Below are positions 26,801-35,028 of a stretch of DNA of 64,000 nt, piece by piece. The stretch is from the NCBI RefSeq assembly GCF_027580225.2, contig NC_073351.2:6552501-6616500 (forward strand), in the 5' to 3' direction. Numbering within the stretch: the stretch's first letter is position 1; every line of letters begins with the position of its first letter. The DNA is from Misgurnus anguillicaudatus (lineage: Eukaryota > Chordata > Actinopteri > Cypriniformes > Cobitidae). Below the pieces are notes generated by a model. The model was not told the origin of the DNA and ran no database searches. It saw only the letters and a list, made by a program, of their open reading frames with translations. Made by a program: the position numbers and the translations under genes.

Positions 26801-29800
26801 GCTGGTGTGCCCAACCTGTGCTGCTGTAATACGAAATCGTATGCATAAATGTATATGTAGATTATTGGACTCTTCTAGCAGTATCATTTTATTATTGACG
26901 AACCTGGCACAGAGTTTCAGTCAGGTTTTTTTCAAGGATGTGGAATCATTGGCGTTTTAGTTTATATGTATATGAGTAAGTGTAACTGTATGTGTCTATG
27001 TGTGTATATTTGTTGTTGTTGTTGTTGTTTTATGGACCAAGAGAGAGTGTCCTTAATAAAAGATTATATTATCACGCTTGTTGTTGTGTTTCTACTATAA
27101 GGATTACAAAAACACAAATAAGAGTCCAGACAACGATAGGCAGTTTTGAGCTTTTTACTTCACAAAAGTAAACCTCTCACTGGCCAACCAAACACTAACC
27201 CTGTGTTCATTTTTACGATGGCCAAATTCAATTTAATTTATTTATTTATATAGCGCTTTTCACAATTGTTAATTGTTGCAAAGCAGCTTTACATGAGTAA
27301 AGGAGAACACAGAAAATCAATAGATAATATAAGAAGTAGAATATAGCGGCTAAGGTTAAACCATACAAGCAAGCGTATTAATAATGTAGCATGTACAGTA
27401 AAGTGCTAAGTTAAGCCAAAGTTGGCTGACTCTCCCTGGGACAAAAAAAACCCCTAGGAGAAAACCCCGGTGGAAAAAACTACTAGAAGGACAAAAACCC
27501 TCGGGAGAAATTAATATATTCATATATGTAGAAACGGTAGGGATAGGAAGCGGGTAAGCGGATTAAACTGGTTTTGCTGGTGGTCGTTGGTCGGGCATCG
27601 GCTGGTCATCACGTTGAAGGACAGCCAGTAGATCAGTGGTGTGATGACCTTTACAGCAACAGGAACTGGGTCTGTTTGTCTCATTGTCCTCGGGGTCGAG
27701 GGAGACAAAAACAGTTCTATTAGCGTAGGGGCCGTTCGCATGTAATGCAAGTGTCATACATTATAGTGGTTTAAGTCAGCTCGGTTCCAGACAGGCTAAC
27801 TATTGCGGCAATAGTATATTACCCATATGAGGTATGTGAGTACTTTGTTCTAGACAAAATAACTACTGCGGGAAAAGTACATTTACTGGACATTTTATGT
27901 GAATGCTTTGTTAAAGAAGAAAATTTGAATTGATCGGCTGTGTCTGATACTCGAACATTGTTTGGTAAGTCATTCCAGAGCTTAGGGGCCAAGTAGGAAA
28001 AGGATCTACCACCTTTAGACACTTTTGATATTCTAGGGATAATTAAGTTACCAGAATTTTGTGAGCGCAGTTTACATGGTGGATTGTATTCTGATAGTAG
28101 TTCTTTAATATACGAGGGCGCTAGGCCATTTAAGGCTTTGTAGGTGATTAGTAATATTTTAAATTGTATGCGATATTTAACTGGTAGCCAATGTAAAGAT
28201 GCCAGAATTGGACTAATGTGGTCATACTTTTTAGATCGAGTAAGCACTCTTGAGGCGGCATTTTGAACCAGCTGTAGCTTGTTTACCTGATTTGAATGGC
28301 ATCCCCCGAGTAACGAGTTACAATAGTCTATTCTAGAGGTCATAAAAGCATGTATAAGCTTTTCTGCATCTGATGCAGACAGCATATGGCGTATTTTTGA
28401 TATATTTCTAAGATGGAAGTATGCTGTGCGGCAGACGTTGGAGATGTGACTATCGAAAGAAAGATTGCTGTCGAACATTACCCCTAAATTCTTAACCGTG
28501 CAGCCATCTATGGACAACATGTAATCTGACATATTATGTTTGGAGCGATTTGGTTTAATAATAAGTATCTCAGTCTTATTGGAGTTTAGTATAAGAAAGT
28601 TATGTGCCATCCAGTCCCTAATATCACTAATGCAGTCTGTAAGCTTAGCAAACTGGTGGGTTTCGCTAGGATGTGACGAGATGTAAAGCTGGGCATCATC
28701 TGCATAGCAGTGAAAACTTATGTTATGTTTCCTGATAATGTCTCCTAGAGGTAACATATATAACGAGAATAGGATAGGGCCTAGAACTGATCCCTGAGGT
28801 ACGCCGTATTTACCAGGGGAGTGATATGACTCTTCCTCATTTACATAAACAAAGTGATATTTTGTTAGTAAAGAAGTTCATGAAGTCGTTACTATTGTGT
28901 TGGAGTTTACTATTGGTTTCTGTTTGTTTTTTGTTTCTAGTCAGTTTCGCAGCTGTGCTAAATAGGAAATGAGGGTTGTTATGATTTTCTTTAAGCGTAC
29001 TAAGATAGGTAGATCTTGCGGTTTTAATTGCCTGTCTGTAGTGTTGAGCACTCTCTTTCCATGCTGAACGCCATACCTCTAACTTTGTGCTTCGGTAGTT
29101 TCTTTCCATTTTTCTAGTTACTTTTTAAGGGCTGCAGTATGATGTCATAGCATGGAGCTGGCGTTTTTTCTTTGATTCTCTTTTTTCGAATGGAAGCAAC
29201 CGCATGTAATGTGCTAGTGCAAACGTTGTTCATGTTTTCTATTATAATATCCAGATCTTCACGGTTATGTGCTACATGTTTCATTTGAGACAGGTCTGGA
29301 AGAGTGCCAATAAAGCTATCTTTAGTGGTGGAAATTATTGTTCTGGCTAATCTGTAGGATATTGTAGACTGAGCGGTCCTATCTAGAAGTATCGTGTATG
29401 ACACAAGGCAATGGTCTGAAACGGCATCGCTCTGGGGTGATATTTCAATGTCATTAATATTGAGTCCGAGTGACAGAATTAAGTCTAATGTGTGCTTACG
29501 AGTATGCGTGGGCCCTGACACGTTTTGTTTAATACCGAGAGAATTTAGAACATCCGTAAACGCACGTCTGCACGTCCTAATGTATCTTTTGGGTTATCCA
29601 CATGGATATTAAAATCACCAACGATAAGAGCTTTATCTACAGTGACTGTAAGCTCAGATAGGAAGTCTGCTATTTCTTTAAGAAAATCTGTGTGGTGGCC
29701 CGGAGGCCTATATATGGTAGCTAAAATATACGAAAGCTGTTTGTTGTTACGATCCGTTATTTCCATATTTAACAGGATTATTTCAAACAAATTAAATTTT

Positions 29801-32429
29801 AGTTCAGATTTATGGTTTACTTTAAATATTTTGTTGTATATTGTAGCTACACCACCCCCTCTCCCTTTTAGACGAGGAACATGTTTATAGTAATAGTCTT
29901 GTGGGGTGGATTCGTTCAAGCTGATGTAATCGTCTGCTTTAAGCCAGGTCTCTGTTAAACAGAGTGCATCTAAGTTTTGGTCAGTAATTATTTCATTGAT
30001 AAAAGGTTCTTTATTGGTAAGCGATCTAATGTTAAGAAGGCAGAATTTTAACATTTGAGTTTCATCTGTTAATGTATTGTGTTCTAATTGTATGTTAATA
30101 AGATTTGGACAAGACGAGGTAAACGGTGCTCTGTATTTATTTGTTCGAGGAACAGACACAGTGTGGTACTGTGTTGGTACTCTGGTAAAAAAGGCTCTAT
30201 GTGCTGGGATATATGTGATCTTGACATGTCAAGGCAGCTAACAGACAAAAGTAAGACTATTGGTCAGATTTCTAGAGAGTATAGCACTTCCTTCCAAACA
30301 GTACCTTTACCATGATTAGGCTACTATGGTTTTTAAAAGGTACGTTATACTTGTTAAATTAATAGAAAATATTTTAATAGAAATTATTATTATATATAAA
30401 TAATGTGTGTGTGTGTGTGTATTTACATTACATCGAAAATTTTTGTTATAACTTTCCAAGAAACCTTGTCATGGTTTTACTACAGAGAAAATTACATTCC
30501 TGTTGAACATTCCTACAAGGCTCATTATGCAACTCTTTTGTTTCTCAGCTGTCAATCACTGATTATTCACGAGCTTTCCCGCCTCCACGCATATGCCCTT
30601 TCCCAGGCCAAAGTGTCTTAGAAATTGTAAATCAATATATTGTTTTATGTGAATGAGTAGGCCGAATGATTTTCACATCATTTTAAAGAAAAAACTCTAG
30701 ACTACTAGATCCTGTTTTGAAAAGTCTTGGGAAAACATGTTTAGAATTAGTTTTGTGGATTTATATCAGTGACTTAAACATTTGCTTTTTCAAAAACCAT
30801 GCATAAACATTTTTTCTCTCAAAAATACAAACATGTACATACATGTTGATTATATAATATTGTAGCCCAGTGTGCTGAACACAGTGTTATGAGACTTTTG
30901 CCAATAATATGTTTTTAAGCAACTGAAAAAAGCACAAATGTCAATGCATGTCAAAACTTCCCCAGGGCCCTAAAAACCCCTTAGACCCCAGAGGGTTAAC
31001 ACCTGCTTGTGGATAATAAATACACACTTCTTTACACATTGGGGATGATCCTGTGTAGTATCGCTATTCTACCACTAGATTCTGTGTTTACGCATGCTCC
31101 AAGGTGTGCGTATATTTACACACATTTCTACGTATAAGTGCAATTTGATAAATTCCACACCTTGCGTAAAACTGTTCCTAAGCACACTTCTGTTCGTACA
31201 CACGCTTGATAAATGAGGCCCGAGGATTTTTTCCATCTGTTTCCCCTGCATTCTTGATCAATCTCACTTGTGTATTGTATATCAGGGGTTTCCAAACTTT
31301 AGAAACCCAACAGTTAATCCCAAGACCTAAATTTTTTAAGAAATAGAAATATAGAGGAAAACACAAACACATTTGTTCCCTTTCAGTAGTTTTTTAAATT
31401 TACTTGAATAATAGTAAAATACCTTATGGTTGCTGCAGGATTAGGGCTGCAGGATTGTGGCAAAAGGCAAAGTCTTGTATCAACTGTTAGGACACTAATT
31501 TAGAAAATGCCCCCTGTGGGATGTATTTCAGGTGACAAATGGCCAAAATGGTCATATAAGGATAAGTTTTAAGTCTTATTTGGTCTAGGTCATTCTTTTT
31601 TTTTCTAATACTTGAAAATTGAAGGCAGGTGTGTTTGATTAGAGTTGGAACTGAACTCTGCAGGATAGTCGATCGCCAGGAGCAGGATTGGACACCCCTT
31701 CTTTAAAACCTTTGAACAGTGTAGATCACGGAGACATAGATTATCTTACCTGTACACAAGAAGCAATTTTATTATATAAAAATATTCAAGAATGCAAACA
31801 GTAATACCACCATTTCTTTACAGGAACAAGACACAAGCCCTCCAGCATGTTCTGCTCTGCGTGTGGAGTCTGCCTGTCCTTCACTGTGCTCTCAGGGCAG
31901 CTGGAAAGTCTCACTGGTAGCCAAAGACAGAGGTCATTCTGGACTGGCATATGCACAGCTGGCACAAGGAGAAGGTCTCCTCACCCTGTCTCATGTGACA
32001 ACAGAGAAAAGCAGAAACCATTTCACACAGCTTCATGAGGAAAGCACAGGAGTCGCTCATCTCCCTTTGTTACAGCGTCAAATAGACACCTCTGAATCTG
32101 TGGAGTTTAACAACAGTCAGCCTTCAGGTACAGAAGATGAATCTCAAAGACAGAAGAACATCCAGGTAATGAGTAGAGAAGCACCTGTAAATATCAGTGA
32201 ATGGTCAAAGGGGAAGCCCATTATGATGTTTTATTCCTCAAGCTGCTGTGCTCCTCAAGCAGAGCTGGTGTTGTGGGACAGAGCAGGAAATCTGAGACGA
32301 TGCCATCTCATAGCCAGTCAACAGAGGGCGCTAAGAGAAAACAGCGCACCAAGTGGGACATCTCAGCCCCTGGTGGTTCTTATGTTCTGGGTTCACTTGA
32401 CATTATGTGTTTTTTATGAGCACAGCTGA
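4106..32429 (+). CDS. vwa7: vwa7-like gene, 16 coding exons, 1019 residues
   Basis: Exons: 4106-4333, 7841-8077, 8465-8561, 8668-8796, 8986-9181, 9462-9637, 9727-9839, 10826-10942, 11599-11805, 12956-13082, 14928-15080, 15333-15425, 15507-15784, 15865-16001, 17673-17838, 31824-32429. All introns are GT-AG, phases agree throughout, and the total is 3060 nt including TGA. Residues 13-29 form a signal peptide with likely cleavage after CQA. Residues 77-240 hold the Het-C-like region (DFYSHSNWVEMG). The VWA domain runs from about 300 to 500 with MIDAS-type DTTGS at 311-315, GGEDEPE and TDASPKD. The rest is beta-rich, and the last 20 residues are hydrophobic (GPI signal or membrane anchor). Human VWA7 is about 890 residues. 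Family function is poorly known; secretion or surface display is inferred. The related fish vwa10 genes cannot be excluded. One extra phase-0 exon in intron 1 could have been missed. Confidence 0.9.
4973..5385. mobile_element. Hairpin-type MITE in intron 1
   Basis: The two ends are imperfect inverted repeats: left gaaattatgtacctatag with its gacacgttttt block, right ctataggtacggaatttc with its aaacgtgtc block. The core around gtcgcttcagtttagggtta is shared with the element at 9987-10385, so the two belong to one family. Confidence 0.7.
5704..7640. mobile_element. hAT-type element, 1.94 kb, non-coding
   Basis: Ends are CAGGGGCGTAGCCACG (left) and GGCTACGCGGCGCCCCTG (right). They are flanked by 8-bp duplications, CTATATAC (5696-5703) and CTTTATAC (7641-7648), which match 7 of 8. 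No transposase frame remains. Internal sequence near 5960-6060 and 6379-6460 recurs at about 62070-62290. Confidence 0.8.
6074..6351. mobile_element. TTAA-flanked 278-bp MITE nested in the hAT element
   Basis: Inverted ends AGGAACAGTATGTA and TACATACTGTTCCT sit between TTAA at 6070-6073 and TTAA at 6352-6355. The internal part holds two near-copies of a gccacaggttttgtgattgca-type unit, which creates a chance open frame of repeated peptides. Confidence 0.8.
7657..7732. repeat. SINE core fragment and AT microsatellite
   Basis: The stretch cttggcagacgcttttatcc at about 7670-7690 is the widespread conserved core of fish SINEs. It is followed by an (AT)n run at about 7708-7731, only 110 bases before exon 2. 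Confidence 0.6.
7841..8077 (+). CDS. vwa7: vwa7-like exon 2 (residues 77-155)
   Basis: The acceptor tttgttatag precedes YTGLGRGFW. The exon carries the family signature ANADMDFLSATRSDP..HFDSER and ends LFHSLQ. Both borders are phase 0. Confidence 0.9.
8195..8421. mobile_element. Palindromic MITE in intron 2
   Basis: Left end acctgtacgaaaattaagca and right end tgcttaattttcgtaagggt are inverted copies. The interior is rich in atggttttact/agtaaaaccat units, so the whole element can fold back. Confidence 0.75.
8465..8561 (+). CDS. vwa7: vwa7-like exon 3 (Het-C-like motif)
   Basis: Opens with DFYSHSNWVEMGQQA, the histidine-containing motif shared by VWA7 and fungal Het-C-type proteins. Starts in phase 0 and ends in phase 1. 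Confidence 0.9.
8668..8796 (+). CDS. vwa7: vwa7-like exon 4
   Basis: Acceptor ttgttttcag. It encodes EDTPTCAECYRYSCYNNF, a cysteine cluster matching the paired cysteines of the family, then LLTTGYFSSFPAKPP. Ends in phase 1. Confidence 0.9.
8986..9181 (+). CDS. vwa7: vwa7-like exon 5
   Basis: Encodes GKCSHGGILDSS, GGINKDSTSP and FSPHHYLHKEAA, all strongly family-like. The acceptor ends in an A-rich run (ttaaaaaaag) with almost no pyrimidine tract, but the frame requires this border. Ends in phase 2. Confidence 0.85.
9462..9637 (+). CDS. vwa7: vwa7-like exon 6 (MIDAS motif)
   Basis: Starts the VWA domain: ALVFVMDTTGSMFEEI, with the metal-site motif DxTxS at residues 311-315, then the strand TFILVPFHDP. 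Ends in phase 1. Confidence 0.92.
9727..9839 (+). CDS. vwa7: vwa7-like exon 7
   Basis: GFGPVRETDDPHEF followed by ALGGEDEPEMCLSALQ, the second conserved acidic motif of the VWA fold. Ends in phase 0. Confidence 0.92.
9987..10385. mobile_element. Hairpin MITE in intron 7, same family as 4973-5385
   Basis: The ends (cacgaatttccgtg and cacggaactttgtg) and an internal perfect pair (gattggttacttaactg / cagttaagtaaccaatc) are inverted repeats. The core tcgcttcggtttagggttag matches the intron 1 element. Confidence 0.78.
10826..10942 (+). CDS. vwa7: vwa7-like exon 8
   Basis: LALTHCPPLSEIFVFTDASPKD carries the third MIDAS loop aspartate (D409). Both borders are phase 0. Confidence 0.92.
11063..11496. 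mobile_element. hAT-like MITE in intron 8
   Basis: Left end aggccctgtttacac and right end gtgtaaacgtagtct form imperfect inverted termini of the fish type with GTTTACAC ends. No convincing 8-bp duplication is visible. Confidence 0.55.
11599..11805 (+). CDS. vwa7: vwa7-like exon 9 (basic cleavage-like site)
   Basis: Encodes VNFLLTEDPSL, then a highly basic run RKRKRR at residues 450-455 that fits a furin-type consensus, then the end of the VWA fold (GGMTIFTTKKDIHKVSAIVED). Both borders are phase 0. Confidence 0.88.
11928..12927. mobile_element. TTAA-flanked element, 1.0 kb, intron 9
   Basis: TTAA at 11924-11927 and 12928-12931 flank imperfect inverted ends (AGGGCCAATATTCCATTG on the left; complement of TGGGTAATATGACTCAT on the right). 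No coding capacity is seen. Confidence 0.6.
12956..13082 (+). CDS. vwa7: vwa7-like exon 10
   Basis: VTLLHVDSGLDSSKSF with a beta-rich segment ending LISPSG. Acceptor tctcttaatag. Ends in phase 1. Confidence 0.88.
13098..13365. repeat. GTGGGGACA repeat with CA tail
   Basis: A common fish interspersed repeat recognised by repeated gtggggaca / tgtccccac blocks and a terminal (CA)n at about 13331-13362. A reversed fragment occurs at 59725-59785. The ccctaaccc stretch inside it is part of this repeat, not a telomere. Confidence 0.6.
13684..14679. mobile_element. hAT element with perfect 8-bp target duplication
   Basis: Ends TAGGGGTGCTCCGATCA and TGATC..GAGCATCCCTA are flanked by identical GTACTGTC at 13676-13683 and 14680-14687. 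Non-autonomous: no transposase frame. Confidence 0.88.
13722..14267. mobile_element. Second hAT element nested inside the first
   Basis: Ends TAGGGGTGTTC and GACACCCCTA are flanked by CCAAAAAT (13714-13721) and CTAAAAAT (14268-14275), 7 of 8 identical. The interior contains repeated aatcgatt and gatgcattgcgatgcat blocks. Confidence 0.8.
14838..14926. repeat. (ATCT)n microsatellite abutting exon 11
   Basis: About 21 uninterrupted ATCT units run straight into the splice acceptor of vwa7-like exon 11, so the repeat itself supplies the pyrimidine tract and the cag. Confidence 0.95.
14928..15080 (+). CDS. vwa7: vwa7-like exon 11
   Basis: SSQLVPGSDGPLAVVDSSQG, then LEIGIWQVVTRAIGPVTF. The acceptor is supplied directly by an ATCT microsatellite (ctatctatcag). 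Ends in phase 1. Confidence 0.88.
15333..15425 (+). CDS. vwa7: vwa7-like exon 12
   Basis: GDSSLDFLYYFAKEANETHPG, matching the conserved LDFLFHF-type segment of the family. Phase 1 to phase 1. Confidence 0.88.
15507..15784 (+). CDS. vwa7: vwa7-like exon 13
   Basis: DTPVFLVVAVIGLSPNGDASF, an immunoglobulin-like beta segment, through FSLCLSGKDGKGNLLERV. Its frame hits a stop 2 bases into the next intron, so splicing is required. Ends in phase 0. Confidence 0.88.
15865..16001 (+). CDS. vwa7: vwa7-like exon 14
   Basis: VLSAPHLVPGHSSTVLFEVFN, after an intron of only 80 nt with acceptor ctcgcgggcag. Ends in phase 2. Confidence 0.85.
16002..17340. other. Intron 14 filler
   Basis: AT-rich sequence with no recognised exon. 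Short Alu-like or tRNA-like signatures are absent. It probably consists of old repeats (the matching cgccattttt and cgccatttta blocks near 16333 and 17046 hint at an inverted element), but I cannot define ends. Confidence 0.35.
17353..17614. mobile_element. GCTGGT-repeat MITE
   Basis: Ends CCCTGCTGAA and TTCAGCAGGG are inverted. The interior is a series of atgctggtttagctggtg-type units in both orientations. A relative lies at 54955-55105. Confidence 0.7.
17673..17838 (+). CDS. vwa7: vwa7-like exon 15
   Basis: NRLFIAERSSVKREIELSTP followed by ITLTLTVKAEDSQDSNYAVV. Acceptor attctctattag, donor CAG|gtgaga. Ends in phase 0. Confidence 0.87.
18039..18535. mobile_element. hAT element with perfect duplication, itself interrupted
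   Basis: Ends CAGGGCTATTCAAATCTTA and TAAGATTTAAATAGCCCTG are flanked by identical CCTTAGGG at 18031-18038 and 18536-18543. Confidence 0.9.
18186..18487. mobile_element. 302-bp MITE nested in the 18039 hAT element
   Basis: Ends GGCTGTTTCTCAAT and ATTGAGAAACAGCC are perfect inverted repeats, flanked by AAA on both sides. The 3-bp duplication and size suggest a PIF/Harbinger-type MITE, but the family is uncertain. Confidence 0.8.
18545..18895. repeat. Decayed relative of the 19671 TTAA element
   Basis: Shares several blocks with 19855-20160 (tgaatctgatctc, cagctttttgcccaaaat, tgtatgtttatatatttaa) and ends near ggaaagagttaa. The left terminus is lost. Confidence 0.55.
19671..20187. mobile_element. 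TTAA-flanked element, 517 bp
   Basis: Ends CTCATTCACCGCCA and TGGCGGTGAATGAG are perfect inverted repeats between TTAA at 19667-19670 and 20188-20191. piggyBac/Kolobok-type target. No coding frame. Confidence 0.88.
20443..20547. repeat. (AT)n microsatellite
   Basis: About 100 bases of alternating AT with a few interruptions. It generates meaningless Tyr-Ile reading frames on both strands. Confidence 0.95.
20852..21499. mobile_element. hAT-like element inserted in an AT repeat
   Basis: Left end TAGTGTTGGGCGATATG and right end TATCGGCACAACCCTA are inverted and sit inside an (AT)n tract (20805-20850 and 21500-21523), so the 8-bp duplication is ambiguous. Internal cgatat/atcg blocks recur near both ends. 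Confidence 0.7.
22320..22718 (+). pseudogene. Harbinger Myb/SANT-like DNA-binding protein remnant
   Basis: Translating with frame changes gives MAKRVKTRNFTDTE, then ELLVDEVKS, HILFGSLSAGG and TYKRKQ, then EIKKW, KKRVTAHRHKISATGGGQ, and a C-terminal helix region ending before TAA at 22718. This is the layout of the Myb-like accessory protein of PIF/Harbinger transposons, which binds the termini and helps import the nuclease. At least two frameshifts and two stops are present, so it is dead. Confidence 0.7.
23420..27065 (+). mobile_element. 5'-truncated non-LTR retrotransposon (Jockey/I-superfamily type)
   Basis: Linker and reverse transcriptase pieces are readable in order: KPGWNEYVKEFYDEAR (about 23640), FWTEIKRMNN and NKASGMDEVSAEHLKFGS (about 24090), DNYRPIALASTLSKVIERIL (about 24270). 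They continue after the 24387-25914 insert with KYGTDVCIFALKG, FIDASKAFDRVNH, GVRQGSILSPFLFDVYMDEL and the catalytic YADDLVIF (about 26310). A C-terminal part follows (FPDFF-type, VKYLGHYITDD). At least two frameshifts and a stop (after MYVK) kill it. The endonuclease domain is absent. The 3' end is a TTG-rich tail and ttaataaaag near 27065. The I/Nimb clade is my best guess. Confidence 0.75.
24387..25914. mobile_element. TTAA-flanked 1.5-kb element with internal tandem array
   Basis: TTAA at 24383-24386 and 25915-25918 flank imperfect inverted ends (TCTCTTAAGCGTCAC; complement of CGACGCTTAAGAGG). Removing the element plus one TTAA restores the LINE reading frame across FGF|KPKYGTD. Inside, a unit containing gacaaactatatatcattgg recurs six times (near 24470, 24680, 24852, 25030, 25210, 25388), about 178 bp apart. 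No transposase frame. Confidence 0.88.
27819..28805 (-). pseudogene. L2 reverse transcriptase, C-terminal half
   Basis: An open frame of about 312 codons from MLPLGDIIRKHN, preceded by GVPQGSVLGPILFS. It contains the catalytic YADD box (FHCYADDAQLYIS), LNSNKTEIL, the thumb region (SRIDYCNSLL) and the terminal LHWLPVKYRIQFKIL and PKLWNDLP motifs. The fingers and motif A are absent, so no active polymerase is possible. Confidence 0.8.
29545..30159 (-). pseudogene. L2 apurinic endonuclease domain
   Basis: The frame of about 204 codons contains the typical endonuclease blocks: LNIRSL near the start, LTETWL, the basic GRGGGVATIY, LATIYRPPG and the GDFNIHVD catalytic segment. The following block with SDHCLV lies in another frame (29521-29114), showing a frameshift near 29540. 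Confidence 0.78.
31630..31700. repeat. hAT terminal fragment
   Basis: gcaggtgtgtttgattagag through aggagcaggattggacaccc matches the inner part and end of fish hAT elements like that at 18039-18535, but without a second end. Confidence 0.45.
31824..32429 (+). CDS. vwa7: vwa7-like exon 16, terminal
   Basis: Acceptor tttctttacag, then EQDTSPPACSALRVESACPS, SWKVSLVAKDRG and a long low-complexity linker. It ends in a hydrophobic tail (PLVVLMFWVHLTLCVFY) and TGA at 32427-32429. The phase matches exon 15 across a 13,985-nt intron. AATAAA signals lie at 32640-32645 and 32688-32693. Confidence 0.85.
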   Translation, partial: EQDTSPPACSALRVESACPSLCSQGSWKVSLVAKDRGHSGLAYAQLAQGEGLLTLSHVTTEKSRNHFTQLHEESTGVAHLPLLQRQIDTSESVEFNNSQPSGTEDESQRQKNIQVMSREAPVNISEWSKGKPIMMFYSSSCCAPQAELVLWDRAGNLRRCHLIASQQRALRENSAPSGTSQPLVVLMFWVHLTLCVFYEHS

Positions 32430-33417
32430 TATCCTTCAGTTGATGTTCATACATAAGGGTGGATACTTGGGGAAATAAATCCAGGAAAGTGAATTTCAAG
32501 GGGGAATGGAGTTCCAGTTCAGAATGTAGAGGATCTTTTTACAAATGCTATGCTAATTTCATGCAAAAATATTGTGGGATTTTCTGCATCTACCCAGTGA
32601 ATTACATTTTTACCCATGTTATTACAACATTGGTAACAAAATAAATCTCACTGCTTTTTATTATATAGTATAAGTCACTGTAAAACTAATAAAAGTCAGA
32701 GCACTCAGGGTTGGTTCATTCTGTGAAATGCTAGATCCTCAAATGGTATTTTGACTCATAATGACTCATATAATGTTTTCAGGTTTTTACATGGATAACA
32801 TGCTTTTGGAAATTGACTGCACTGTTTTAACCATTTGAATGTATGTTTTTTTTTTCATATACAGTAGTGTGGAAAAGTGTTTGCCCCCTTCGTGATTTTT
32901 TGTCACACTTTAAAGGAAAACACCACCGTTTTTCAATATTTTACTATGTTCTTACCTCAGCTTAGATGAATTAATACATACATATCTTTTATCAATGCGT
33001 GTACTTTTAATCTTTGTACAGCACTTCTTGAATGTGTTAGCATTTAGCCTAATGCTCCAAACTAAAGTTTTATTTTGTGCCTCCATATTTACTCGTGTAA
33101 CTACTCATGTAACTACTCATGTAACAACCTTTAAATAGGGAAAACATGGAAGTGTTTGGTGGCTTCTAAATTCATCCCTGTTTGGAGACATAGGAATGAA
33201 TGAATAGGCAATAGGGAGGAGGCCAATGTGCAGGAATTGAGTTTTTGACACAGCCCGAGCAGTTTTTTTACAAGTAGCCTACTCGCGGATGTGCGAGCAT
33301 CTGTGACAAAAATATGGAATGCACAATCAGGTTTTTACTGCTCATTTGCATGACACGTCAACCATTTTATGTCACCATGCTCTCAGTTAATGAAAGAGCA
33401 GGAGAACTTCTAGCCTA
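32430..33417. other. 3' UTR of the vwa7-like gene and spacer with repeat fragments
   Basis: Candidate polyadenylation signals are at 32640 and 32688. A Tc1-type terminal fragment (cagtagtgtggaaaagtgtt) starts near 32863, and a ttaaaggaaaacaccaccg fragment near 32911 resembles the ends of TTAA-type MITEs. No coding exon is seen. Confidence 0.5.
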
Positions 33418-35028
33418 CACTGTAAAAAAAAAACACAGAAAAAAACGAGCAAATGCATGGCAGCACAGGGTGCCAAACGTTTGCCATTTATGAAAATAAC
33501 GGTAAAACCCCATGAACTGAAGTAACATGTTTACACAGCTACATGAAAAAAAGAACATTGACCAAACAGTACTATAAAATTAAAAAAATGTAATCTGAAA
33601 TACCATATTTTGTCTGTATAATTGCAAATACATGCATAGACCATTAAATGTAATGGCATTATTTGACTGTAAGTTAACGTAACATGTTTAAACCCTTTTT
33701 AATAAAACATGTTTTGACTGTAAACGTAAAAGGATGGTGTAACAGTTGTTTAACATGATTTCAATGTAGATATAAATGACATGTTGATACCATCACTTCA
33801 TAAAGCATATTTTGAATGTAAACTGAAATCATGTTTTATCATTATTTAACAGAGTTTGACCGTTATTTGAAATAAAAAGTATTGACCGTTATTTGAAAAA
33901 TGAACTGTGATGGACCATAATTTTGAAAGGCATGTGCAGCATTTTTATTTTGATTATGGCTTACAGATAATTTTATATGTAGTTCATGAAATGTATGTTA
34001 TATGTCACACTAAAAGTCATTATAGAAAATAATTTGTATTTCCGCTCTTTATTTTTTTCTGTAACAATAGTTTCCATTGTAAATAACAACAATATTAAAA
34101 ACTGTGTCACAGTATCATCATATGAACATTGCTTATATGCTTAAAATACAACATTGACAATTCAAAGTAATGTCATCATTGCATCTTCCACAAACTACAC
34201 TTCGAACAGAACAATGGTCTCCAATTCAATCTCCATGTTGATGCCTTTAAATAAAAAAGAGAAAATGGTTATATATCATCCATCACATATCTATTTTAAT
34301 TATGATGTCTGATCATGTTACTCTTTTTAGATGTTCTTACACTTCTTACATAAAAGAAATTTGGTCCATTAAATATGTAATGCACTTACAAATTTTATGA
34401 ATCTTACTTCTTCAGCCAGTTAAGTGATGTGACCTCAGCCACTGACAAGGCCAATGGTGCACTGCAAAAAAGCAGAAACAACGTAAATACAGTAACACTT
34501 GTTGATTACAATTTTATTTTCAATATTATATGCCAGCATATTTACCCAGTAGATTACCTCACAATGTCGCAGGAAATGTCACCTTTTGCTTTCTATGGTA
34601 GACATTTTTTGTGTGCGTTTCTTTCTGCACTGTTTTGATCTTTCTTGATAAATCCCGCCTTCACGCACGCCATTGGTCAAACTGCTTCTCAATCATTGCC
34701 CTTGCCCAACAGCATCAGCCAAAACATAGCAGCAGCCTGTTATCTTCAGGTGGTACACAATGCTCCAAAACAGCGTAAAAATGCCTCGAGAAAAAAATCC
34801 CTGTGTTTTTGTTTTGGTCGGGAAACTTACTCATTGACATGGTTAATAAAACACGGAGCGGAGTTGGGTTCGCTGGAATATTTGCAGGCGTCAGTTTGTT
34901 TTCAAAATTCGTAAGTGACTTTGTTAAGTAGCTTTGTGTGTTAGGCAACATATTCTGCTGTATGGATGCAATATATAACACAATGACAAATCAAAACAAT
35001 CATGGACCTCGATGTCAAGTCGTGAATG

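Larger units (their letters stand above)
27225..30250 (-). mobile_element. L2-type LINE with endonuclease and internally deleted reverse transcriptase
   Basis: Read on the - strand. An AP endonuclease lies at 30159-29545 (LNIRSLTNKEPFINEII, LTETWLK, YRPPGHHTDFL, VGDFNIHVD), continuing at 29521-29114 in a shifted frame (DLILSLGLN, SDHCLVSYTI). A linker at 29109-28837 follows (YRSTKLEVWRSAWKES). The reverse transcriptase picks up only at GVPQGSVLGPILFSLYMLPLG (about 28800) through YADDAQLY and the C-terminal domain to about 27860. RT motifs before GVPQGS are missing, so an internal deletion removed the first half of the RT core. The 3' end at 27225 carries atttatttatatagcgcttt, typical of fish L2. 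Confidence 0.82.
22859..30995. mobile_element. TTAA-flanked element nested in the Harbinger element
   Basis: Left end CACTCTGGGGTC and right end GACCCCAGAGGG lie between TTAA at 22855-22858 and 30996-30999. The ends are typical of piggyBac-type fish elements. Most of the 8.1-kb interior is two later LINE insertions. Own sequence appears at 22859 to about 23400 and about 30260-30995; no transposase is recognised. Confidence 0.7.
22040..31219 (+). mobile_element. PIF/Harbinger-type element, stuffed by later insertions
   Basis: Left end GGGCCTCATTTATCAA (22040) and right end TTGATAAATGAGGCCC (to 31219) are perfect inverted repeats. The left interior carries a Harbinger Myb-like gene remnant. 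No Harbinger nuclease gene is left; most of the interior is the TTAA element at 22859-30995. I could not see a convincing 3-bp duplication at the ends, so two separate Harbinger copies remain an alternative. Confidence 0.6.

Noticed and set aside
34645..34914. 89-codon frame duplicated at 46900-47169
   Set aside because: Shared because A and B share arms; one copy has indels that change the frame, and no domain is recognisable.
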